Assembly: GCA_026874595.1 (NCBI GenBank)
Contig: CM049311.1
Location: forward strand, 64,461,953-64,525,952
Length of the DNA: 64,000 nt
Source: Sipunculus nudus
Taxonomy: Eukaryota > Annelida > Sipuncula > Golfingiida > Sipunculidae
Reading direction: 5' to 3'
Both the position numbers and the translations under genes were made by a program. Positions 23,801 to 35,800 of this stretch are shown here, one piece after another. The notes under the pieces are model-generated. The model saw only the letters and a list, made by a program, of their open reading frames with translations, was not told where the DNA came from and made no database searches. Position 1 is the stretch's first letter, and each line of letters starts with the position of its first letter.

Positions 23801-26800
23801 GACCAAAACTGTAATGCATTAAAAGGACAAATCTAGGATTCTGGAGAAGGTTTATCATTTACAAGGTTCTAAAACCCTAAAAAAGGTACACCACCTCTGG
23901 AGGGGCTGGGTGATATGATGTAAAAATATGAGGAAATAGTGCAAAAAGGTATTTTTTTTGTAAGGGAGAAGGTGGGGTAGGGGTTTAAACCCATTACCTC
24001 CCTCCTAGTGGACCCATCCCTGCATTCTTAAAGTTAATCCATTTAAAATATATTTAAATATATGTGTTGTTTCATAATGTACCATTTGAGCTAGCAAAAA
24101 GTGTAAACAATTATAGATAAGCTGTACTAAATGTTTTTAGTGTATAGAGTAATAAAATAATTTGGTTATCTTTGAGCGGTGATGTTTACCCTTTCTTGAC
24201 ATCTTCTATTGCTGCCTGAGCATTGGGATAGTTTCTGCTTTCCATGGTGCGGTACATGGTGGACAGTTCAACTTGTCTCTTGAAGTACATGGCCACAGCA
24301 CTGTTCTTGACTGTGGCATACTTAAACATCTCCTGGGGATTCCTGAGCTGAAAAAAAAAAAAACAAATAAGTGACCCTGGGGTCATGGTGCTCAGCTGAT
24401 CTGTGCCACTGAGAAATTCTATCAACTTAGAGTGTTGTCATTTTAGCATTTTTGCAATAATGTCTGCCGCAGTTGTGAAGAACTTATCAAATGGATATTC
24501 TTATACTTTGCTATGGTGACAGAAACATATGTGTAAATTATACATGTTCTTTAATATGTGCATTAAATGTGAAAATTATGCTGGCTGTTTGTTGACCTAT
24601 GGTCAGTAGAGCTTAATTTTATCATGCTCCAGTTATAAAATACTCTATATAGCAGTGATTAAAGCCTGTATTGTCTTTCAACTTAAACATTTAAATCAGG
24701 CTATCTCCTATACCAATAGCAAATGGTTTTCTACGTGATTGGTTAGTGATGATGAACTTTATGAGGATATCTTTAATCATATATATTAATACTTCTCCAC
24801 TGAACACATGGTAAAGTAGTTTAAAAATCACTTTTAGCTTTTTATATAGAAATTAGATTTATATTTGTGAGAAAATACAGTAAATTTGAGAAAGCAAACA
24901 ACTTCCTGTAAATGGCCCTTCATCACTTAGTCTTGGTCATTTTTCATGATGCTCTGGATTAGATACCCCAAATGTAAGACGATGGTGGACTCCATACAGA
25001 TTTCCCCAAGTTGCGAATGATGTTATCCTAATATAATACAGGTATTCAGTTAGGAACTTTACAGTATGTCTGGTTATGGAAAATGCTTTAGAAATGCTGA
25101 ATATTAGTGCTCCATGAAGTGCCCTCTGTTTAAATCAGTGATCTGGCTGGATTAGGTTATAACTTACTCTGGCATCGTCTATGCCTGTGATTGAGGCCTC
25201 TGGTCGATCCAACACCAGAAAGGCAGCCAGGTTAGCAGTGTATGAGGCTACAATGATCATGGCAAAACCTGCCCACACCATGCCTAGTACACGGGCACTG
25301 AAGCTGCGAGGAGTACCTATAATATATACAAACTATGACATAATCAAACTGAGAAGTATTCTTATCAAACTCTTCTCAAATTCTTAATGCTATTGTTACA
25401 ACGGGGAATTAGGGGAGTTCTTCCCTGGCCATAACACAGTCACACGGCGCGTCAGGTGAATAACTGAGACAGTCCAAGTTGGATATTGTGCTGTTTTATT
25501 TCCAGTTGTCTTGGTTTACATGTTGATGATGGCGTGGGTCTGTCTGCCAGTTCCCAGCCCAACACAGGATTTTGTATCAGTATTACTACGTCACAAACCT
25601 TTACATCATCTTACACTTTTTCTATTGGATATTGGATATGTGTCATTATGACATACCTGAATGTTTAGATAACCATATATGGCTTCGGCTTTCGCCTACG
25701 CACAAACTTTTTCCTTGTTTTACCTAAAGCTCATGTAATATCATTATATTCCTGATATTAATATATTCAGGGTACATATTTGTCTCCTGATCAATTCTGT
25801 GTGACCCAGCTACTTACTGACTCACTTTTGGTACAGTTTTCCTGTCCTAAATTACTGCCTCATGCGCAGGCCGGTGAATACCGTACCTTTGACTTTGATA
25901 TCATTTTACACTGTCATCCAGATCTAAACCTGGCTTCTGCTGATGCCTATAATAACAGAATCTATTTTGGCTTACTTGATTAAGTTTACATTCACATGGC
26001 TATAACAATTATACCAGTCTATAGTAATCACTGGTTGTCTGCATTCAGAATTTATGTCCATTAAAATACTCATTTATCAGCTTCTTTTCTAAACCTATAT
26101 GCTAACCGACATATGGAGATCGGAATCCAAACACCTGTCTTACAATGGTAGACAATGCGTTGGTACACCAATTTAGGCTATTATCATTTCTCTCTGTCGC
26201 TCTATCTGTCTTTCCATCTGCTGAACTGGTAACTGATCTTATGTGTACCAAAATATTGCGTTAAAATCAGTAATTAATTATAATAGATATTAACACCTCT
26301 TACCACATAACATATCCCTGGGGCTCAAAATTTGAACTCCGGGTCAAATACACAGGAAAATGAAAAACACACTGGGGACAATGTGTACAACCTTAGAACA
26401 ATGTAAGCAAGAATAATAGGATAAATCGGTGAATATATGTATAATAACAATAATGATCATAATGATAGACATATATAAAATACAAGAAGTATCAATAGTA
26501 TAACATGAAAAATGGCATCAAAGGACTGGCTGCAGCAGCAGGACAATCCATAAGCATCAATATAGCATCAGGAAACATAGATAATACAATATACTAGTAG
26601 CTATCTCTAGTATGCTAGTGGGTTTGTTTTTTGTTTATATATATTTTTTTGTGTGTTGGAGTACATCTTATCGTAACACAGCAAGAAGATAAAATAATAG
26701 TCCTGTAATTGTATGATAATATTCAATAAGTTTCATGAAGGTACAATCACAGGGAAATACATTATAGATATATATATTTAAATATACATATGAAAAGACC

Positions 26801-29800
26801 AATATACATAATATGATAAGAATATAATGCAGGATAAATATACATCAATGAGATCTACACATGGTATATAGTGATGATTAACTACACATAAGATATAATG
26901 ATAAGGGATAATAAGTATACAGATATATGCATGGCTTATTTGCAAAGAGGCAACAATTATACATATTAGTAGTCAAACAGCCTTTTTCTTTAGGGATTTT
27001 AAAGCTTTTGTACATTTTTTTTTTCATTGTTTTTTTTTTGTTTTTTTTTAATATGCACGTATTAAGGAACAATAGGAATAAGTATATGTACAATCGTAAC
27101 AACAAGATTAATGCTACCTATGTCATGTATTATCAAGAAATATCATAAAAGACAGTATCATATAACAAAGATATATATACATATACATATAGCGATAATT
27201 ATCTAAATAGACGCTACATAAGTAAATAACCTCAACGTGATATTGCACCATCTAATGATACATTATCAGATAGTGGATACAACGTAGCATGCGTTGTATT
27301 ATCCGTCATGGACATCGTGGACAACGATGCCATGAACGGAGGTACAGCAGGAAACATTGCTGTTTTGAGTGCCTGACCCGGAACTTTTAATGGATTTGTA
27401 GCGACTTTATTGTCTACGTCCGTTTCATAGGAAGTGGGGTCCTCCCGTGTAGGACACGAGTTAACCAAATACACTACGCCGTGATGTTTCATCGTAAGAA
27501 TCGTAATAGGAAGTCCGTGACGCAACATGCGTTTTAATTTCCATGATTGCCAAAACGATATAAAGAAGGATTCCTAACAGTAAGTGGAATGTATTTCTTC
27601 CCGTGTGATGCCCATTTTCTGCAAGGGGACAAGGAATGGATGAATAAGTATGAGGAATGACATATGAGAATAGTAAATCTCTCCACAAATGTGTGTATTG
27701 ATCTTAACCTTAAGGATTTAAGATGGTAATTTTATTGTGAGCTCTGTATGTGTAAGATCCACACATCTGCAGAGTGATGATATAATATATGTAAATGAAA
27801 CGGATGATATCCTCGTCATCTCACTATTAGGGTCTATATACGGGTGAGTACAGTCAGTGTATTTAACGTTTGTTTTTACGTTTGCGTACCTGACCGGTCA
27901 TTGTTCGTTTAATGTGAAATTCACGGATAAGTGCGGGCGAAATATCGTCAGCATATTCCCAGGAAGATTTCTGTGATTTGTCTACCCATTTCACGAAATA
28001 CACACGCTTTCCTTGGTGTTTTGAACACTTCATAAGCCTATTAACGGCAGCGTATGCATCATGGGAAGTTTGAGATCGACCTGGACTATCTGGATCCAAG
28101 ATAGCACGATCTCTAGAGGATGTATCACGCTGGGATGAATCTACACGGGTCGAGGGTGGATCATTGGTGGGATGATCGGGGGGATCGCGACGATTTGTCG
28201 GACGATCCTGGGGATCAAAATATTTTTTTAACCTATTACTATGCACGAGAGCGGGTAAAGCTTTGTTAGTACGGCAATCAATAAGTTTATACGTATTATT
28301 AGAATTGGCTATTGCAATGTAGTATGGGCCTAAGTATTTGGGGAGTAATTTTGGCGTAAGACCCGGGGTTTTGGCCATACGTTTTAACAGAACACGATCA
28401 CCAACCTGAAAGTCAGGTTGAGATGCTTTTATATCATGTCGCTGTTTAATTTTATCCTTGGTCTCAGAAGTAATATCAGCTACTATCTCCCTAATTTGTT
28501 TCAGGCGTGTAGTTAATAAATCAAGGTATGCCTGATCGGGAGTGGACAGTTTAGGTGCAGGTAACAACTGCACATCAATTGGAAGTGTTGGTTTCTTACC
28601 AAACAAAATTTGATATGGGCTAAAGCCATCAAGTTGTGCCTGAGGTCTGAAACGAAAAGCCATTAATAAACTTGGAATTAAATCAGCCCAATTAGATTGA
28701 TCCGCTTCTATATATGTCCGAAGTGATTGGACTAAAGTGCGGTTATAAACTTCCACCTGACCATTCGAGGCTGGGTGGTAAGCACTCGTTTCTACTTTTG
28801 TAATTTGAAAAAGTTTACATAATTGTTTAATCAAATGGGACATAAAGTTAGCACCTCTATCCGAAACGAGGCTATGCGGGGGTCCAAACCTGGTAATAAA
28901 GGTATTATAAATAGCCTTGGCGATAGACTGTGCATTCTGTTCTCGTAATGGAACAGCCTCTACCCATTTTGAAAAACTGTCAACCATGACAAGAACATAT
29001 TTATATCCTTTTGGAGTTGTTTTCAGGGGGCCACAGACGTCTACATGGACTCGAGAGAACACAGAGGAAAGTGGGTAATTAATAAGTGGTGCATCCCTTG
29101 CATGGAAATGTCGTTTTGCAACCTGACAAGCGTCACAAGATCGTATGTATTTTGTAATATCAGCATACATAGAATGCCAGTAGTACTTCTGTCGTAAGGC
29201 TTCGTAGGTAGAATTAATACCAAAATGACAACCAGCAGCCAAAGAATCATGATAAGATCTTAAAATATCATCACGCAAGATATGGGGAATGACTAACTGA
29301 ATATATGGTGCATTTTTTTGTTTACTGCTGGAACGAGGATAATAACGATGGTACAGAATATTATTATCCAGAAAATAATTTTGACTTTCTAAAATAACGT
29401 TTCTGGCTAAACGTTGATTATCAGGTAAGTCAGTTTTATTCCTAAGGTATTTTATGATAGGTATTAAATCCTCATCTTGACCCTGTAATTCCTGTATCGG
29501 GGTAATCTCAGGAAGAAGATGTTCCAATAACTGTTGTGGAGTCGCGTCCGTGTAATTTTGCGAGGCTTGAGCCAACTCTTGTAATTGATTAATTTCAGGA
29601 GTTATGATCTGAGAGCTATAAGTAAAGCGATGTTCAACTAAATCAGATGTCTGATCCGGAATAGTCTGCGTAGAAAGTAAACTAAGACTAGACACATCAC
29701 GGGTGTCCTCCCGAGATATGGGTTGTAAACTAATATCATAATTTCTTCTTGAAAGAGCGTCCGCATTAACGTTTGATTTTCCAGGCTTATATACTATTGT

Positions 29801-32800
29801 ATATTTATATGGCTGTAATTTCATAGCCCAGCGAGCGAGCCTTGCTGATGAATTTTTACAGGAGTCCAAATAAGTCAGAGCCCTATGATCTGTCACGATT
29901 GTGAATGGCCGGTCGTTTGCAAGATACACATTGTAATGTTTAATACCTTCTATAATAGCTAAACACTCTTTATCTGTTATGCCCCATCTGGTTTCGTTAT
30001 TTCTCAAATTTCGGCCACCATAGGCAATAACACGCTCCTTGCCATGGTCGTCTTTTTGACCCAAAATATAACCAATAGCATAATCGGATGCATCAGTATA
30101 TAAAATGAATTCCTTGTCAAAATCAGGATACACCAAAACAATAGGTTCCGTAGTCAGAGCCTGTTTCAGTTTAGTAAAAGCATTTTGGCACGCAGTATCC
30201 CAGTTGAATGGAATATCTTTATGCAATAATCTGGTCAATGGGTAAGCAATTTTTGAATAATCTTTAACAAATTTTCTGTAGTAATTACATAATCCTAAGA
30301 AACTGCGCATTTGTTTAGGGTTCTTAGGTTGGGGAAAGGTGGCAACAGCTTGTGTCTTCGCTGTGTCCATTTCAACACCACTAGTTGTGATATAGTGACC
30401 TAAAAAATTGACCTTAGGAGTGGCAAAATGACATTTGGATGGTTTCAGTTTTAAATTAGCTTGTCGTAGTCTAGTAAAAACTTGAGACAAATGAGTGAGA
30501 TGTTCAGATAAATTACGACTATAAACAAGTATATCATCAACATATACTACAGCATTTTTAAAGTTTAAACCCTTTAAAATAGTTCCAACTGTAAAAGAGA
30601 ACGATGATGGTGCATTACGAAGACCGAAGGGCATAACATTCCAGGTATATGTACCTGAATGCGTGACAAATCCAGTTTTGTCAATAGAGTCAGGGTGCAT
30701 TGGAATCTGCCAAAATCCAGAGGCCATATCTAGAACAGAGAATATGCGCGCTTTTGCTTGTCCAATACTATCAAAAACATCCTCAATTCGAGGTAAAGGA
30801 TGACTTACTGGCTTAGTTATAGCATTTAATTTTCTATAATCCACAGCAAATCTATATTGTCCATTTTTCTTAGGAACTAATAAAACAGGAGCTTGCCATA
30901 AGGATGTAGATTCTTGGATGATGCCTGTATCGAGCATTTCCTGAACCTGCCTATCTATTTCAGCCTTTTTAGTGGGGCTTACTCTGTATGGGGCCAGTCG
31001 AATGGGAGTTTCATCACCAGTATCGATTGAATGAGAGAATACATTTGTACGGCCTAATTCAGTAATATTAGTAGCAAAAATGTCCCGATTTGAACCTAAA
31101 AATGCCAGTAATTTATATCTTTCCTGTTCATTTAATTCTGTTCCTTCTAAGTTGAAGTTTAAGGATTGGGCTATTTTATAATATTCCTTCTCGTTATCCT
31201 CATTGGTATTACTAGCACTAACCTGATTAATGTCCATACTGACTTGGCGATCGATAATGGTGAATGCGTCAGATGTGGGTGAAAGTAAACGGAATGAGGC
31301 AATTGGATAACCCTGTGAGAGTTTAATTGGTTTGGTATAAGGATTCATAACACGCATGACAGTTTTTGAATTGGTTAAGGTATTGATGCTATACGCCCCA
31401 GCTAAGCGTTTCGACTTTCTTAATAAGCTAAGAGGAATGACCTGTCCAATGGTATCCGAGAAGTATGGATCCGGAGTGTAAACAGGTAATATTGTTTCTG
31501 TGAGCGGTTGACAGGTAGTATTAATCGCAACTCTGAGATACGAGTGATTAGAGGGCCGTCCCTTACTACACAGTGGAATGTGATATTTACCATTCATTAA
31601 GGAGAGAACATTATGAGAAAAATCAATTTGGGCTTGGTACTTCTGTAAATAATCCGTACCTAATATTATGGGTACACTACTAGATGTTAAGACCAGAAAG
31701 GAATGTGTGGTACCGAATTCCCCCAATTTAAGAGTTAAATCAACCTGACCCATAACTTTAACATGGATATTTCCGATCCCTTTTACATATGAAATGTTTA
31801 CTGGATTAACCGGAATAGTACCCCTGTTGTTTAGATTTTGTATCGTATGCCAATCAATACAAGAGACTTGAGCTCCCGTGTCTAATAAACATTGGACTTC
31901 GAGGGAATTAACTGTAGCTGTAACCAAATTATTATATCTGTTATTTTGAAGATTGACTAAAATATGGGGACATTTGATATCGGGGTCTCTAAGGACCTGG
32001 TTCAGAGGACGGTTATGTCTACTGATTGATGGAGAATTTTGTTTTAAAGCGCTACGGTCCAGTTCAGGATCAGGCGTTATATCCTATTTAAACATTACTC
32101 TATCAAACCGGACAGTTTTAGGAGTAGTTTTAGCGTTGCGACATACACGGGCCAAATGGCCTATTTCACCACAAAAATTACAGCTAACATTTTTAAATCT
32201 ACATAGATAAGCCCAATGATTATAACCACACCGTGGACACGGCGAAGGTGGCTGACTGTTACCTGGCAATGATCGTCTGGGTTGTCTGTAACCTTGAGTG
32301 GAGCGTGGTTGTTGTGGTCCCAGAGATCGCCAGCGGGGAGGGGGTGCAGGTGATGCGGAACGCATTCCTGTGCGCTCACGTGATGGTGTGCGAGGTCGTC
32401 TCAGCGGAGATTCGGTGGCGGTCGACGGGGCCCGCTGCCAAACAGCGTTGCTGATCTCTTCACACAGCTCCGTTATATTAAGTTGTGGTGGAATCGGCGA
32501 GTTGGTAATGGGATGAAATTCAACAGCCTTACGAGCTAGTTCTGTCAAATCTTCAAGATTTTGTGGGTCTTTTAAGTCTATGTATTGTTGGATTCCTCTG
32601 GGAAACCCAATTTTAATGGCGTCCATGATATCCTGTTCAGATTTACCGAGCTGCGCTCCCATATTACGGAGGTGATCAATGTAATGATCAACAGTTTCGT
32701 TGGACTGAAAAACTCTTGTATTAAAAGTTCTTAAAATAGCGAGTCTCTGACCCTTACGCGCGAAACGTTGTGTAAAAGCTTCTGCTAGTTTTGTAAAGTC

Positions 32801-35800
32801 TTTACGCGTGTCTAAAGGTAGAGAACGATACCAAGACGCGGCAACACTACCTGGAGCTAGTTTTAAGGAGAATATTTCAGCTCTCTGATCGCTTCTAAGA
32901 CCTTCTACGGACGGTTTCGTCCAGCCTAGTAGGACAGCCGTGGTGTTAAAACGGTCGAGCCAGTCAATTGCATCTGTGTCACCATCTCCATAAAACATGG
33001 GAATAACTGAACAGTCTATTTTACCTGACGGTGTAGAATCTGATGATGTCTTCTGTCCTGTTGGTGCCATATTGATTATGTCGTGACGAGGTAGATCGTT
33101 GTACCAAAACCGGATCTCCACCAATGTGTTACAACGGGGAATTAGGGGAGTTCTTCCCTGGCCATAACACAGTCACACGGCGCGTCAGGTGAATAACTGA
33201 GACAGTCCAAGTTGGATATTGTGCTGTTTTATTTCCAGTTGTCTTGGTTTACATGTTGATGATGGCGTGGGTCTGTCTGCCAGTTCCCAGCCCAACACAG
33301 GATTTTGTATCAGTATTACTACGTCACAAACCTTTACATCATCTTACACTTTTTCTATTGGATATTGGATATGTGTCATTATGACATACCTGAATGTTTA
33401 GATAACCATATATGGCTTCGGCTTTCGCCTACGCACAAACTTTTTCCTTGTTTTACCTAAAGCTCATGTAATATCATTATATTCCTGATATTAATATATT
33501 CAGGGTACATATTTGTCTCCTGATCAATTCTGTGTGACCCAGCTACTTACTGACTCACTTTTGGTACAGTTTTCCTGTCCTAAATTACTGCCTCATGCGC
33601 AGGCCGGTGAATACCGTACCTTTGACTTTTATATCATTTTACACTGTCATCCAGATCTAAACCTGGCTTCTGCTGATGCCTATAATAACAGAATCTATTT
33701 TGGCTTACTTGATTAAGTTTACATTCACATGGCTATAACAATTATACCAGTCTATAGTAATCACTGGTTGTCTGCATTCAGAATTTATGTCCATTAAAAT
33801 ACTCATTTATCAGCTTCTTTTCTAAACCTATATGCTAACCGACATATGGAGATCGGAATCCAAACACCTGTCTTACAATGGTAGACAATGCGTTGGTACA
33901 CCAATTTAGGCTATTATCATTTCTCTCTGTCGCTCTATCTGTCTTTCCATCTGCTGAACTGGTAACTGATCTTATGTGTACCAAAATATTGCGTTAAAAT
34001 CAGTAATTAATTATAATAGATATTAACACCTCTTACCACATAACACTATAAAGAAAAGAGTAAATATGCAAAATATGAAAATAATACATACAATGGAAAA
34101 CAGACATGGTTAGATGATGAACTGTATTAAGGGCTCAGAAGCTGTTAACATTCAAGTTAGTTTCTTTTATATTCAGACATTAAAATTACATTATTCTTTG
34201 GACAATATGCTTGTTCATAATCTCAATGAATCATACAGATTTCCATTTTTGGCCTTTTAAAATACTGAAATTTGCTAAAAGATATCTCCCCCCCCCCCCC
34301 CCACAAATAAAATGGAAATTTGGTTATTTGTAAATTTGGTTCAAAAGTGTTACCATGTATGTTATACAGTCATGTCTCGTTGTAATGAACACGTACATCT
34401 GTCCCTGTCCCATGGGAATTAGTTCACTGTATTGAACTGGGTTTCTTTCACCTAAAACTTACATTGATGCTAAACCATTATCAACTGTGAAAACGTCATT
34501 GTGAATATACTCTCAATATTTACAGCCGTTGTTAAAAAGATTAACCCCCTCAAAAAATGAATGATCACCATGAGTTGCTGCAAATTTGTGTTAAAGAGTT
34601 TGTTCAATGACTGTCAATTGTTCTTTGTTCGTTATTACTCCTGCCAGCTCCTAAGGGCTGGTTCAGGTTTCTAAGCAAATATGGGTACACATGTACCCAA
34701 ATTGGTAACCACAGTTAAATTGACAAAAAATGGCATGTCATTGGTTCATTTCAAATTATTTGCATAGCCCATGATGCAACTTTTCTGAATAGTGCCAAAT
34801 AGCTACTATGCATACAAGCGGGCCATTTATAAGGCCTACAGAAAATGCAAATTTTTAGGGTGTAGCTTGGCAATTTAAATCAATCTCATATCAGTTCTTA
34901 GAAGAGTTACGGCTGTCAGACATTCACGGAGGAGTCCACGTTCATAGCCAGAAAGGAGCTGCTTAATTCTCTAGTGGAACATTTATAATAAAGTATAAAC
35001 CCTGTGTAATGAAAAACTTTTTCGTAGCTGTTTCCAGCTGGCAAAACCCCTTATGCATATGACCATCCACCCACATGGTTTTCACCAGCATATTGGAACT
35101 TCAGTTCTTGATACAGGTGTACCGGGATTGATGTCACATCCCACATTTCTCAAAAAAGTCTTAATCTGAAGGTCCGGATATCCAAGATTGTTGATTTCTG
35201 TGATGCAGAAATAGCAAGACAACTTCTCTTTGCAGTTGGTTGTTCCATTCGTAACTGCAGATCTTTTTGATCATGTGTAGGTTCACTATTTAGCATGAAT
35301 TTGTTACATATTCTGCCCATTATTTATACAGTTTGAAGCCTTTATTGACTTTTGTTTGGGTTAACACTTCACAACTGTTTTCCTTATAAGGAATATGTTG
35401 TACCCTGAGTAGTGTAATTGATACAAACAATCAAATATTCAAGCATTCAACCAAGATGGGCAGTAAACAGCATTGACGTAACAACTCAACTATGGTCTTG
35501 GTGTGAAATCCTGCCCATTCATGTGTATAGTGTTAATTAGCTGGTAATTGTGGCTAGGTTTCACAAAAGATGAAACTGCTGTCACTCCAGTTTGTTATAA
35601 CAATTTTGAGTGTAGGGGCAATGTTCAGTTTGTTTCATGTACATCCATTCAGATCCATAACTTCAGTTTTCTGTTTTATGGAAGCAAATGTTAACTTTCA
35701 CTCATTTGTTCCCTAAAGATTTGTTCGAAATTTGAATCTTCTGTTTTAATGGCCCCATTATAACAAGACCTGACTCTATATATATACATGTAATAATCTT

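Larger units (their letters stand above)
19652..24189. other. GRIN1 intron, 4.5 kb, mostly without recognisable features
   Basis: Apart from the half-site cluster at 20,943, the GC hairpins at 22,211 and the tRNA-like relic at 22,376, I see only AT-rich intron. A small local duplication of 'TTTTTAATWAGGCTATGCAA' type lies at 23,380-23,455. Short ORFs are not supported. Confidence 0.4.
25394..34045 (-). mobile_element. Full-length Ty3/gypsy LTR retrotransposon
   Basis: The element is 8,652 bp, transcribed on the minus strand, with 919-bp LTRs starting TG and ending CA. Order in its own sense: 5' LTR (33,127-34,045), primer-binding site, gag, in-frame TAG, pol (protease, RT, RNase H, integrase, GPY/F, chromodomain-like end), 1.5 kb with small ORFs, 3' LTR (25,394-26,312). 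The LTRs appear to differ at one base (25,897 G versus 33,630 T) and the flanks carry CTAT duplications, so the insertion is young. It lies in the same orientation as GRIN1, inside the 15.3-kb intron. Confidence 0.97.

Noticed and set aside
25486-25983. ORFs repeated at 33,219-33,716 as duplicated genes
   Set aside because: They lie inside the LTRs, on the strand opposite to the element, and repeat only because the LTRs do.
27232-27688. Retroviral envelope gene
   Set aside because: Too short, no signal peptide, cleavage site or fusion region; kept only as unassigned small ORFs.
32233-32516. Plus-strand ORFs over gag
   Set aside because: They are shadows of the Arg/Pro-rich gag linker read on the opposite strand.
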